DNA from: Hepsetus odoe
Lineage: Eukaryota > Chordata > Actinopteri > Characiformes > Hepsetidae
NCBI GenBank assembly: GCA_017165825.1
Contig: CM029376.1
Location: forward strand, 21,858,558-21,922,557
DNA: 64,000 bases
Reading direction: 5' to 3'
This document shows, piece after piece, positions 1 through 12,900 of this stretch. The notes below the pieces were generated by a model. The model saw only the letters and a list, made by a program, of their open reading frames with translations, made no database searches and was not told where the DNA came from. The number at the start of each line of letters is the position of its first letter. Within the stretch, counting starts at the first letter, position 1. The translations under genes and the position numbers were made by a program.

Positions 1-340
1 AAATGTAAATGTAGTGCTGTTTTTCGGCATAAAACCATACTGCCGTTCACTAATCATCACCTCTTTTCTTAACCTAGCTTCCGCTATTCTTTCCCATAAC
101 TTCATGTTGTGGTTGATCAACTTAATCCCTCTATAGTTACTAAAGCTCTGTGTATCATCCTTATTCTTGAAAATCGGTACAGGTTCACTTCTCTTCCACT
201 CCTCAGGCATCCTTTCACTTTCCAAGATTCTATTAAATCAGTTCAAAAACCCTACTACCATCTCTCCTAAACACCTCCATACTTCCAGATGTGCATTATC
301 TGTACCAACAGCCTTTCCATTCTTCATCGCTAAAAAAATA
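1..340 (-). mobile_element. Non-LTR retrotransposon (LINE) reverse-transcriptase remnant
   Basis: Read on the minus strand, this stretch gives a decayed reverse-transcriptase segment with recognisable pieces such as EEWKRSEPVPIFKNK, NYRGIKLI and YGFMPKNSTT, typical of the RT core of animal non-LTR retrotransposons. It is cut by the window edge and lies in the last visible gtse1 intron, in the same orientation as gtse1. No intact open frame spans it, so it is a dead copy. The exact LINE clade cannot be set from this fragment. Confidence 0.75.
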
Positions 341-344
341 TTAC

Positions 345-3300
345 CTGGCATGATCTATTCCTGAGGCAGAGGCCGGTGAGTGTCTCTCTGGCGTGTGGGT
401 TGATCTGCTGAGGCGAGGCACACTTTTGGGTGTGAGCATGGGGATGCCCGACACCCGACGGTTCACAGGTGTGGGCAGACCCGATGGCCGCCTCAGTTTC
501 GTCTGTAAAGATTTCCCAATTGCAGCTGATGGAGTCTGCAAACCCTGTGGTGCAGGAATGGTGTGACGCTGAGGAAGACTAAGAATATGCAGACACCAAA
601 TTAGTCAAACTGTGACATCAGAGACTGAAGCAGAGGGTGTAAACAAAATACAATAATATATTAAAAACAGCATCACTACATTACCTCTCCACACTGCAAG
701 CTGACATAAGTCTCTTTGGTTTCATAATTCGAGGAACATCAGGGGACGAGATAACTATAAATCAAGGATGCATATAAGAGAGGCATGCTTAACAACCACC
801 TATTCCAAAGTACTCAGTTATTTCTTACTTCAGGTATGCTTAATAATGAAGCAATGTTCCTCACCTTCAGAACTCTGCACTCCTTTCAGAGAGTTTGTGG
901 GAGTCGGTCCCACAAAAGGCTTGGAGTTTGAGTTCACCTTTGCACTGCTAACTGCTTTGGTAGCTATGCTGGGCACAGAGGTAGTTTTCTCCATGGTCCT
1001 TTTAGCTGGTGTCTGGTACTGCACCGGCAATGCAAGCTCTTGTCTCTTAATCGGTGTGGCTTTTACAGGTTTAGGGAGAGGCTCTGAGTTTTTTCTCACT
1101 TGTGTTGACAGAGAAGTTCTTCTTCCAACAGAGGACTCCATAGGCCGTGTGATAATGCCAGATTTGCGGCTGACGCTGGGAAGCTTGCTGCTAGTGTTAG
1201 GAACCCGGCAACTAAGGTTATTAGTGCTGGTGTTTAGGGAGGAATTGGGTTTACCTACATGGAAAGTGGTAGAAGAGCACAGTTCATCCTTCTTACCCTT
1301 GATGTTTTGCTGTTCAGTGTAAAAATAGGACTAACACTTTAAACTGAGGAAGTGCAAGAACTTCTTTTGAAAAAAGGAACTGTTGTCAGCCAAAATTTGA
1401 CCTCCACCAGTTTGGAAGTTTAGTCATTACATATAGGAATTCTAGCAGTCAAATAAATTCACTATAATACAAGTATGAAATAGCCAAGTTTCTAAAGACA
1501 GACTCACCTTTACCTGTTGGAGAGACAGACAAGCTGGAATTAAAACTCGACACAGAAGAGGAAGAAGAAGAAGTATTTCGGCTTCGGTCTATTACGCGCC
1601 TGTTTTGAAGAGCAGGAGCTTTGCAGACAGGTGCACCTCTTAATTCAGCCTGAATGAGAGAATCAGGACAAAATACTCAAACCAAATCAATTACATGTGA
1701 TCATAACTGCCGGTCAGCAGATAACATAGACAAAAAAAAACATGGGATTTTTAATCACAGCATACACTTAAATGATTCCCAAATGATATAATGAAAATGC
1801 AACTTGAGTTGTTTTTACCTTGCTGGAGGCTGGGAGACCCCTCTTCCCTGGCAAGCTTGTGTTAAAGGAAGAATCGCTCACATCAGAGGTTACACTAGTT
1901 GTATCAGACAGAAGGTCTTCAGCAGAGCCTGCTCTGCTTGTGTTTATGCTGCCAGGACTCCGCTTCAGACTAAAAGAATTCTGAAACATGGCAGGAATTG
2001 AAAAGAAAAAAAAAAAAGACATCAAAACATCACATCAAGAGCTATAAAGGTCCTTATAAAGGTTGGTCTGTAATGAGACTGGATGAATATGAGACTTGCA
2101 TTTTATCAGCAATAAACTGTTAACACTATGTTCATAATATTCAGTTTCAGGGATACTCAGTTCATGGTTCTGGAGGGCTGCTCCAGCACAGTCTGGTTCA
2201 ACTCATGCTTGCGTTATCAAAGGAACTGGCACTTTTGGAAACGGTCTCTCCTGTTCCAGAATTGAATACCCCTGTTTCAAATAGGTTATAGACTATATGC
2301 ACATAGAGAGTTTCCCTACTTTCCTGGGTGCAGAAAGCCTAGTTTTGCTTGGGGCTGCTGGACGAGTACAAGTGGGGAGTCGCGTGTTTCCCATGGCTGT
2401 GGGTTTGCTTGGTGGTACCCCATTGGTAGCCAATAGACTTTTGCCTCTGTGAGCCATTTTGGGCTGAGTATTAGTATTCCTCACAGGACTAGACGTGCTG
2501 AGCCGCGCCCTGCCAGCAGATACAACACAACTTTTTTGCAGTCGTTTCTGGATAGCTGGTGGCAGCTGCTTCATAGGGCTGTCCTGAACACAGAATGTTT
2601 CCCTCTTGATGGGACTAAGGGCAACAGATGGCTTGCTAAAGATGTCCATTTTGACCAAAGGGTCTGCCTCAAAGCTTTCTGTGTTCTCAGGCAAACTGGA
2701 AACAACCGTATTATCTTCTTCAACAGGGTTTGTACAACTTCGCTCAAGGTGACTGGCCAAAAGATGAGCCTCTTTATGGATCTCCTCAAAGTTCTCCTCA
2801 AGCAGGGGGCTCCAGCTGGGTTCCTCACCCACAGAGGGCCCACTGCTTACACTGTCTTTTACAACTGCCCCCACTCCATGGGAAATAGACATCTCCTTAT
2901 GACTGACAGGACCCAGGAAGACTTCATCTTCAACATCATCTTCTCCTTTAGAACTGCACAAAGGTAAAGGGAGAAAAGACTTGTAGAGCTGCTTGATGAT
3001 CCCAATCACAATTAGTTTAGTCAACAATGACATCAAGATTATTTAACAGAACAAATAAATTGTCTTTGGTAACATCATCCATTTAAGTCAATTGTTTTTC
3101 TTTAAATTGAGTCAATTACTTAAAAATCTATTGACATTTATATGAAAGTTATTTAAATAGACTACAATTAATGTGCACAGGCTATTGAAAACATGGTCTG
3201 GTTTCAGAGACAAGTGCATGCAGACAACAATATTTCCTCCTGTGCTAAAAATGAGTCAAATATTAATGTGTCAGATTAGAGAAATTTTCTTTACCACTCT

Positions 3301-3753
3301 AGTGGGTCCTTCTCAGCTTCATGGATTTCCTCAGCTAATTGTTTTTATCCCATTTATTTTATTTTTAGAATTACTGAATTGCTGTTGATTATTTGAACAA
3401 CTGATCAGGACTAATTTTAAGAAATTTTCTGAATGTAGGCCAATATATTATAAAGCTCCTAAAATACATGCATCCACGTGTTTATCAGAATAAATACTGC
3501 CGGAAACTGAGGGACTGTTAGGATACAAAATGTGCAGTGTAGTGAAGCCAAGCCATAAACAGACCTTGCTGGGGAAAGTGGGATGTCAAAATCAAACTTT
3601 TCTTCAGCCAGCGAGCAGAAATCTTAAGAAATACAACAGCACAGAGTTAAAAAACAAATCCCACCAATTTAACTGGCATGATCAAAAAGGGAACAAGTGT
3701 CTAGCACATTTCGTCCGGTGTACTTTACCATCTCCGGCTACGGAAGCCATCAT
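345..3753 (-). CDS. gtse1: G2 and S-phase expressed protein 1 (microtubule plus-end/spindle regulator), 3' end beyond window
   Basis: Spliced minus-strand gene; coding exons in transcript order: 3753-3729, 3622-3565, 2953-2320, 1980-1819, 1649-1514, 1254-865, 700-685 (microexon) and 578-345, which ends in phase 2 at a GTAATA donor. About 551 residues are visible; vertebrate GTSE1 has roughly 720, so the C-terminus lies left of the window. Family marks are the N-terminal EEKFDFD (residues 15-21), FLGPV (40-44) followed by HKE, a KRETF...DSP segment, and the Ser/Pro/Arg-rich basic tail RRPSGLPTPVNRR. That tail is followed by SGIP, an SxIP-type EB1-binding motif. GTSE1 is known to track microtubule plus ends through EB1, stabilise spindle microtubules, and restrain p53 in G2. 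The start is the tandem ATG-ATG in the second exon; the first exon is untranslated. Exon phases agree throughout. Family identity is firm; the junction around the microexon is inferred. Confidence 0.9.
685..700 (-). other. gtse1: Probable 16-nt gtse1 microexon
   Basis: The exon ending at 865 finishes in phase 1, but the next large exon (578-345) needs phase 2 upstream if it starts after TCTTAG. A 16-nt segment between the acceptor CTTATGTCAG and the donor GTAATG restores the frame exactly and adds only ACSVES. Without it the two exons cannot be joined in frame with the splice sites I see. This is inference from phase; a cDNA would settle it. Confidence 0.55.
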
Positions 3754-3998
3754 CCTCCGAAAAACAGTCCAAAGTCCTGAAAACAAACATGACCGTTAGC
3801 TCAACACCCCTTTAAGCCTACTTAATTTTGCCCAGAAACATACGATTGTTTGACCACGAACTACCGTAACCCTAAAGTTTCCTATCTGCTCACAGCAGCT
3901 GTTCTTTATTATTGTCTTTAACTCCGTTAGCAGAATTAGCACTTTATGCTAAAGGACTAAAAAGCCAAAAGGAGGCAAGCAAGTGCAAAAAAAGTTAC

Positions 3999-4215
3999 CT
4001 TGATCGTCTCGACTGCTTTCGCGTGAGTTAATAAGCGTATTAAACGTCTAAATGTGCGTATTATTTAAGGCTTAGACGAGTTTTATTCTGCCGGACCTTT
4101 AAACCAACACGGTCCGTCAACAGTAAAGTGCGAGCAGCGATGAACTCCTTTCAAATTTAGTGCGTAAGCGTTCAAACCTCACGTGACATAAACAGAGACG
4201 CCCCATTGGCGGAGA
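3999..4215 (-). promoter_or_regulatory. gtse1: gtse1 promoter and untranslated first exon with CCAAT box and CHR-like sites
   Basis: On the minus strand a good donor (CAAG then GTAACT, at 3998/3999) ends a likely noncoding first exon whose sequence is rich in CpG. Upstream lie a CCAAT box (4205-4209), and two TTTGAA motifs (4171-4176 and 4150-4155), which match the cell-cycle homology region consensus. An E-box CACGTG sits at 4180-4185. A CCAAT box about 30 bp upstream of a CHR is the usual layout of DREAM/MuvB-regulated G2/M genes, which fits known cell-cycle control of GTSE1. The transcription start is not defined by sequence. Confidence 0.55.
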
Positions 4216-4274
4216 GAATCACGGAAATAGCGGCGTCCATGTGATACTCTGGGTGTGACCTGTTCTGTGCACCA

Positions 4275-4341
<67 letters not shown>

Positions 4342-4342
4342 G
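4275..4342. repeat. Compound (TTA)n-(TTG)n microsatellite
   Basis: About 12 TTA units switch directly to about 11 TTG units, followed by a degenerate TTG-rich tail to about 4470. It lies roughly 70 bp beyond the presumed gtse1 promoter. Confidence 0.95.
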
Positions 4343-4470
4343 CCGCTGCCGTCGGTCTTTTATTTTGTTGTTTTCCTTCTTCATGTTGGTGTTATTGTTG
4401 TTATTAATATTATATGATAGTTATTGTTGTTAGTGTTGGTGTTGTTCTTATTTTTGTTGTCGTTGGTATT

Positions 4471-4612
4471 GGCATGGAGGCACATAGGTTAGTGCTGTTG
4501 CCTCACAGTGAGAAGGTTCGGGGTTCAGTTCCCAGCTTGGGCTGTCTGAGCTGACAGTTTACATGCTTTCTTGCCTGTGTGGGGTTTCCTGTGCGTGCTG
4601 CAGTTTGCTGTC
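4471..4612 (+). mobile_element. tRNA-derived SINE (family D), 5' part
   Basis: The sequence has the head ggcatggaggcacataggtt, then a Pol III B-box-like ggggttcagttccc, then the cctgtgtggggtttcctgtg segment found in a common fish tRNA-derived SINE. It is 3'-truncated or decayed. Confidence 0.55.
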
Positions 4613-4985
4613 AAAGACATGCCCGCCACATGCAATGTACTGGAAACCCATTCAGATTTTTTCACTCAGAGATCTAGCATATACTCTAACACACTGGCAA
4701 GTGTAAGCGTCTTAGATGCTGGATGGTTAGATGAGTTATTATTACTCAAAGAATTACAACAATTACAAGAAATCACATACAAGAGGCTAAAGGATTTACT
4801 ACTGAACAACTGGTATGGTTTACTGTGTGTGTGTTTAAACACCCATTAACACCTGTCAGCTATTGTTATGCATTATGGACATTCTTTAGCATCTGACTTT
4901 CATTACTCAGAATTGTAAAACACTGTTTTAATTAAGTTTTCTCTAATGTTAGAAAAAAATATTAAACAGGTAGTCCAACTGATAA

Positions 4986-5240
4986 GTGAAAATGATTATT
5001 CTTGTCATTGTGAGTACACGGCACAGCACACAGTGAACCACAACGAAATTACACCTCTGCAATTTACCCACACGCTCACACATGTGCTGCAGGGGGCAAC
5101 TATTGATAGCGCCCAGGGAGCAGTGATGGAGATGGGACCCTGCTCAAAGGTACCTCAGGGCAACCTACTGGTCTGGGGTTCAAACCCATGACCTTCTGAT
5201 CCTGGGACCAACTCCCACACCACTAGGCCACCACTGTCCC
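4986..5240 (-). mobile_element. tRNA-derived SINE (family A)
   Basis: Minus-oriented copy. The tRNA-like head (A-box region ggcctagtgg, B-box gggttcaaaccc, read on minus) lies at the right end and the tail ending in tcttgtcattg lies at the left. The same family recurs at 22996, 26449, 31722, 39168, 43001, 47098 and 62620. Confidence 0.8.
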
Positions 5241-6942
5241 AATGATATTGGTGTGTGGAGAGCCATGCCTTGAGAAAATTATTTTGTACATAATTTTAAT
5301 ATGTGAAGACCTTTTTTGGCCCCAAGATGTACAAAACAACAAAGTTGTACAGTTGTTGCACTACAAAAAACAAGGGTGAAAAGGGAATCGGTCCATTGGA
5401 ACATTTAATTGGTCTCTTGAGAAACATGATTGTGTGTAGCTGGGTGCTTATTTTGAATGATTAAATAAAGTAGTTAATTAACACAAACTACTCGTAGTGT
5501 TTCAGGATTCCTCTGTGGTATCGTTGGGTTCACTGTGCATCTCTTAAAAAATGAGCAATGCTTTAATTGAACTATTTATCTTTTATTGTCAAAAACCATA
5601 CACATTACTCACACTTTCAAATAGAAATTGAACCACAATCACGGTTTATACTGCTCATGATTAACAGACATTAAGTAATTACCAAATATAGAAAAAATAA
5701 TAATCCATAAACAGATGGATAAACATTCATTCCCAAAATGGGAATGAAGCTACAGAGAAACAGAACCAAAGAGCATTTCTTCCCTGTCTGCCTTCTATAA
5801 CATTTTGAATGTATATGTGCAGCCCAACATCATCATGGAATAGATCAGAGATAAACTCCATAGAAATCGAAAGCTTTAGATCACAAGATCAATAGTTACA
5901 GTCAGTGCTTCTGATTAAGTAACATACCTCAAGATATCTCACAATTGCAACATCTCATTCTCAAACTCCTCAGTTTGTTTTTCACTAAGGGACTGTGGGA
6001 TAATTTGGTCAAACATGCCTGTTGTGCTCTTGCTTTCAGGGGCACATTGCACAAAGTAACAGCACCTATAATAGAAAGAATGAAGCTAAATTTTATGCAG
6101 CTTTGTTTCAGCTTTTTTGTGCTATTACAGTAGTCGGTGGTTGTGTTTACAGAACGAGTTTAATAAACTAGTAATCCAGGACTTTAAAGCATCAGATTAT
6201 TTTGCGGCTATCAGGACAAAAAGTCTTATTTTCACACATATTCTGCATCTCCTTTATTGAGCTGGCCATTTGAACAGATTTCTGAAATCTTTAAGCAAGT
6301 TTGATTTGACTGGCATACATACATACATACATACATACTAAGACATAACCTTTTCTCCATCAAGTACATACACCACTAGACCAGTTCACAATGTTCAAGT
6401 CATATCATGTATAAAGCTGTCTACCCCTACAGACCATCCTCAGATACAGATAGAGCAGCAGCTATGTATAGTCTCATAATTTGCACTTTGCCACCAAAGT
6501 TGTGCAAGGTGATATACTCTCCAAAAGCATGTAAACAGACCATTGGGTTACAATATAAGCAGCCAATACATCATACACTGTGCCACTCAAAAAAAAGCAC
6601 ATGAGTAATGTTTCACTCAAATTGAAAAACTAGAAAAAAAAAAGAAAAAAAAAGTCTCTTTAACCTCACACTGTTTAGAATAAATGCCTTAAAATGGCTT
6701 TAAACAGTGATATATTTAATGAAGAAATCGGTCAATTATTTTCCCTTTCTATGATTACAGGGAAGAAAAACACAAAACAATCAAACCAAACATTCCTCCG
6801 TAGTTTAGCTATCCTGTCACTCCATCTCAGTATCTAAACATTCAAGGACTTTTCTAAGCATGTTCTTATGTGAGGGTGTTGGTGTGGTCTTGGCATGGGT
6901 GATACAGACGTGTTCTTAGCAGGTTTTGTAGTATGGGTGGAA
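5241..6942 (-). other. Presumed 3'UTR and downstream flank of atp2b1
   Basis: AT-rich sequence with no coding signal. Reading minus, it follows the atp2b1 stop codon. Candidate AATAAA poly(A) signals on the minus strand are at 6254-6259 and 5582-5587. A short (TACA)n run is at about 6316-6339. I cannot tell which poly(A) signal is used. Confidence 0.5.
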
Positions 6943-9900
6943 TCAAAGAGATGTCTCCAGGCTGTGGAGGGGACTTCCAGGGGGCTGAGGAATGGCAGTC
7001 TTGATTATATCCTTATGGCGATGAAAGCTTCTGTTGTCTATAGCATTATTGTTCTGATTGGGCGAAGATACAACAGGAGGAAGGGGTGGTGGTACAGAAC
7101 TGCGTTTTGTGGGTGCCTCCTCTTCAGGGTCTGTGTCATCAATCAGTGGGATAGCTGGTTCAGAGTCTTCGATGCGGAACTCCGGGTGGCTCATGAAGTT
7201 GTGAATAGAGCTGCGTGACTCAGGGGTCTCTAGACCTTCGTAAGGAGACATGGCTTCTCGAAAAGCATTCACCACACGGATCTTTTGGAGAAGATTAGGA
7301 GGAAGAAAAGAAAATGTCATACAATTAAACAACATTACCAAACAGCTGGTTAGAGAGAATTAAGGTTAACACAACCCCCAGTGCATACAGACCATTAATC
7401 TAAATATAGTTGCATTGAGATCACTGATTTCATGAAATAACAAAAACTTACTCCTTTACATTTATCTGACCTGCACTTGTGTTAACAATTTAACTTTTAA
7501 TTACACCCTTCTGCTCACACATTATAATCAACAATAAGCAACAGAAGTAATATGTTGTGATGTCTGAAGCTGCTAAATACCTGTGTCTGGATTCTCTGGA
7601 GTCCCCTGCACCACAGTACTTGCCCCCTCCTCAGTTCCATCTCAGCATGATCAATTTCATCTAGGTCCTCCATCTCCTCTAGTTCCTCCTCTGGGATCTC
7701 CTCTTTCTGGGTGCCATGGCCAGCAGTCTTCAGGAACTTCAGCCGGCTTGTTGGAATAGTGGTGATCAACTTTGAATTGATGTAAAAAGGGAGAATGAGA
7801 ACTAGATGCTCATTTTCACATTCATTTAAAAAAACTCAAGACAATGAGACTCCAGGCTCACCTGACCCCAAAGAAGGCATCCGAAGCCAAGGAAGACACA
7901 CCAGAGCCACTGGTCAATACTGAGACCTACACAGCTGAAAGGCTTCCCTCCAAACTGCACAATCACTATCTGCAAAATAAAGTATCATCTTAGAAATTCT
8001 TATTATTGCCATTATTATAAAAGTGACTCCTTTTCTTTGTCCCAGGTTAAGTTTAAAGTTTAGAACATATACTTCAACAAAAACATCCTTCAAAACTGTT
8101 ACTTTACCTGGATAACAAATGTGCAAAATACAATGGAACAGAAGATAAGGTTGTTAAAGATGCCATCAAAGACATTTCTCTCTCCATGGATCTTGCGAGC
8201 ATTGATCTCGTTAAAGAGCTGCATCATGACAAAAGTGTTGAAAACAATGGTGTAGTGTTCTGAAGGAGGGGCATGTAGAGGAGCATTCCTGCCACTGTCA
8301 ATATCAAAAATCTCTTCACCTGTTAAAAGAGGAAGTTTGTGAAGAAATTAAGGAGTACACTCAAGTGTGAATCTATTCCAGTCTAACTACAGTACTGTGC
8401 AAACGTTTTAGGTAGGTGTGAAAAAATGCTGTAAACAAAGAATGCTTTCAGAAATATCAATAATGATTAATTTACAAAATGCAAAGTGAGCGAACTAAAG
8501 AAAAATCTAAATCAAATCAATATTTGGTGTTACTACCTTTTGCCTTCAAACAAGCATCAGTTCTTATAGGTACACTTGCACAAAGTCAGGGATTTTGTAG
8601 GATTATAGTCGGTGTATGATCAACCAATTTAACCAAACAGGTGCTGATGATCATCAATGTCACACGGAGGTTGAAACACAGTCATGTTTGGAACGACCTA
8701 CCAGTCGAGTTCCTTCAAAAAAAAAAAAAAAAAAAGTGTGCAAGTGTACCTAGAAGAATTGATGCTGTTTTGAAGGCAAAGGGTGGTCACACCAAATATT
8801 AATTTGATTTCTCTTTTGTTCATTCACTGCATTTTGTTGACTGATGAAAACAAATGATTAACACTTCCATTTTTGAAAGCATTCTTTGTTTACGGCATTT
8901 TTTCACACCTGCCTAAAACTTCTGCACAGTACCGTATATCAAAAAATGGCTTGATTTTGGGCTCCTTCACTAAAAATTTACAAAAGACATTTAAGCATTT
9001 TAAAAGTTTTGCACATGCAGTTTCATGTTACATGACTGGTGAGTACTATACACCCAAGGTGGGATCATCCTTGCGGGTACAACATTCTTGGGTCCCCAAA
9101 GTGCAATGCTCACCAGCAAATAGTAAAGTAAAGATGACTGTGAGCTGGTAGATGGCGTGACCCAGAATGTTCTTCATCATGGTTCTGGAGATGAGTGGCT
9201 TGTTGCGGCCATATGGTTTCCTCAGCAGCAGGGCCTCAGTGGGCGGCTCAGTAGCCAGAGCCAGGGAGGCAAATGTGTCCATGATCAGATTCACCCAAAG
9301 CATTTGCACTGCTTTCAGTGGAGAGTCCTATGATGGGGGACACAACAAGAGAAGCTCTTAAATGCAGAAAACTCTTTACTCCTTGCATGCTTGCTAATAT
9401 TCCAAGTTATCTCTCGGTTTAAATTTGAATCTGATCTGCACCGTTCACTACCTGCATGAATCTTATTTTCACAGTAAATTGGGCTTGCCCATTTCCACAC
9501 TAAATCTAGAGATTTATTTAAAAGAATATAGAGAATATAGAATAAGAGTCATTTGAGCATAAATACAGGTATAAATCCCTGATGTTTCTGTTTCTGGTTG
9601 TAACCAGAAAGTGATTTTCCAAGACAAGAATTCCAGAAATTTAGAATCAGTTGTAAAACTGGTCATATAAAGTAACTAACAGAACTCTCTTCATTCTGTA
9701 TAAGAATATAACAATTAAATATTCATTCACAAGTTAGCTGGATTTAAATTAAGTTGAATCATCAGCCTCAGACTGCTGCATTATGATGTAACGATGGACT
9801 TTTACACTCTTAGTCAGGGCAGTACACAGGAGGCCAATTTTGAAGACACTGACCTGTGTGATGCACGCTCCTGTGAACGCTACAATCACAGCCACTACGT

Positions 9901-12900
9901 TGACTGTAAGCTGGAACTGCAGGAACTTGGAGATGCTGTCGTAGACGTTCCGCCCCCACATCACAGCCTTCACAATGCTGCTGAAGTTGTCATCTGTCAG
10001 GATAATATCTGAGGCCTCTTTGGCCACATCTGTTCCAGCAATACCCTAAAGAAACATGACCAATGAATGTGGCATGCAACTGTCAGCTTTCACTGAAATG
10101 TGTCCCAACAGTTAGAGAGTGGCCTGACAATTGTGTTTCTGGATTTTTAGGTCATTCTTTCTCTCAATGTAATTAAAAGAATTACCATTGCAAAGCCAAC
10201 ATCAGCCTTCTTCAAGGCAGGGCCATCATTTGTTCCATCTCCGGTTACAGCAACTACTTGCCTTTGCTCTACAACAGTGCTATCGATTATACCTGAGCAA
10301 GAGATTATAGCATTTCATTACATGTGAGTTTACAAGTGTATGTAAGTTTCTCTGAAGAGGTCAGTTCCAAAATCTTACCCTTTACTAATGTGTGCTTGTC
10401 AGTCGGAGAGGATCTTGCCAATACTCGCAGTTTGGGCCAAATTCTGTCAATGCGCTCTTGTTCAATCTGAAAGGTACATTAATATCTTATTTAATGGTAA
10501 AGTACATGGAAATGAACAACAAAAATGTCTTTTTTTTGTCCTTTTTTCAATTTAGAAGCACAGTGGACCTAAAATATATTTGGAAGCTATTAGTAAATTG
10601 ATAAACTTTAATCAAGTAGTAGGTTGCTTCATAGAATGCAAAATGATATTTTCTTTGATAAAAAAATAAAAATAAAAATAATACTTCAGTACAACTGATG
10701 GTAGACTCTAAAGAGAAAGCTTGCAAGAGTTATAGCCAATCTATACAAAGGCAGAAATGTCCAAATCTGGCCCATTTTATAATAAAAGATTTAAAGACAT
10801 TCTTGATGCAAACATGCAAAGTTAAAAAAAATACCATCATTTAGCTGTTGGTTAATTTCGGAACTTAATAGTTTGTTTTATAAAAACTAAATGTTAATAT
10901 TGGAATGGCCTGTTTAAAATAAATCACACTTGGTTTCTTTCCAAACAAACAATGACCTTATTAGAAATGTTGCATCATAAATGATTTCTGCCACAATAAA
11001 AATGTCCAAAAACCTGTTTGGGCCCACTGCATTTCATATTTGGCAGAGAATACTAATAGGTGACAAAAATCCTGAATTAGCAGCAATTTCTTTCATACTA
11101 AACAACAATTCATTTGTTACATTAAACATTAGCTCTAAATTCTAATTATACATTTGTTGGAGACTTGCTGGTAACTTGCCTCTCCCAGTTCATTGCGTAT
11201 CCGTCTGTTGAACTCTTTGCCCTCAAGGCACAGGAAATCATCTCCGGGATGTATGATGCCACACTTGGTGGCAATAGCACGTGCAGTGTTAATGTTGTCC
11301 CCAGTGACCATTCGCACTGTGATGCCAGCTCGTTGACATTTTCTAATAGCATCAGGAACCTGAAATAGTGAAAACACCCACAAGTTATCCATCGCATATT
11401 GACTTACAGTAATGAGTCATGTGGGCAAGCTGGGTTTGCTCCGTTTTGTACCTTCTATTTGAGAGATCTTTTATATCAGTCGATCATGTTCTATCAGCAT
11501 GCATCACCCATCTGGAATGCTGCCCTGACTAACTAAACTAGGGCACATTACTCATGGAAGCTGATTATTCTGCTTCCAAATTTTGATTGGCTGAACCCTG
11601 CTTAAACATTGTAAAATACTTTACAAACCTGCTTAAATCAAGCCTGATAAAGTTGTTTGGGGCTCACCTCTGCCCGTACAGGGTCTTCGATGCCCACCAC
11701 ACAAATGCAAGTGAGACCTGTAAGGATGTCAGTCTCGTTGTCCCAGTCCGGTTCCCCTTCTGAAGCTAGAAAGTCTCTGTAGGCTAGGCAGATGGTCCTC
11801 AGACCCTCAGAGGCCATGGGTTCAATCACTAGCTTCATCAAGTCATCACGATCTCTGTGCTTAAACAGTTTCACTTCACCGCTAGCTGACAGGATTTTAC
11901 AACACCTGCAATGCAAATGTTGAGCATGGGGTTTATGCAAATCTCTGAAACATTATATTTAATGACGGTGACCCAAATAAGGTCCCATATTTCAAAAGCA
12001 GTTTAAATTACACATTAAAGCATCACATTCATTCAAATGCAAAACCTCTGAAGCAGGCATTACAGGATAACAGTAATTAACAGTTTAGTGGCTTGGTTAT
12101 TAGAAATAGTATAATATAGAGGTAGTAACCTACTTCTTCAGCAGTATTTCAGAGGCCCCTTTGCTGTACATCCGGAAGCTTCCATCATAATTTTTCAACA
12201 CTGTGCTCATGGATTTTCTGACCGAGTTAAATGTGTACACTTTGAAAAGTTTCTCTTCAGGATATTCATTGCGGATGATTTGGTAGTCTTTGCGTAAGTC
12301 AAGGGCAAACCCCAGCAAGGCACATTCAGTTTTGTTCCCCACCTGACGGGGTAGACCACCTTCCCTTTCAGGGGGCTACAAACACAAAGGCAGAGAGCAT
12401 AAAAAGATTAAAAGATATTAAAAAAAAAAAAAGTTGTAATGTGGAAATTAAGGTATTAAGGTTTAACTTTCCAATATGACTGACTAGCATTAAAAAGGTA
12501 TTATAACCAAAGGCTTTACATCCTTTATAAATCCCCCTATAATAAAGAATATTTTGGAAAGCCCCAACAAGGGATAATGTTTTTTGGAGGTTTTTTTGGG
12601 GGGGGGGGAGAGAAATACAGTCACACACAAGCATATACACGGTTTCTCACCATGATCTTGGTGGTGTATGCACAATTAACGCTGATGCCTGTGATCAGCA
12701 GGTCCATTATCTTGCCTGTGATCAGATCAGGCTCAGGAACCTTTCGGTAGTGCCGGTCTCCCAGATATACCTGCACCACGGTCATTCTGTTCATGGTCAA
12801 AGTGCCAGTCTTGTCTGAGCAGATTGCAGTGGCATTTCCCATTGTTTCGCATGCATCCAGGTGTCTGACTAGGTTGTTGTCCTTCATCATTTTCTAAAAG

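Noticed and set aside
768..1322. 184-codon plus-strand open frame
   Set aside because: It lies antisense over the gtse1 exon 865-1254 and has no protein-like motifs; the minus strand has the splice signals and matching phases.
8873..9151. Plus-strand open frame of 92 codons
   Set aside because: It starts inside the right terminal repeat of the mariner-like element and runs antisense over an atp2b1 exon; it is a chance frame.
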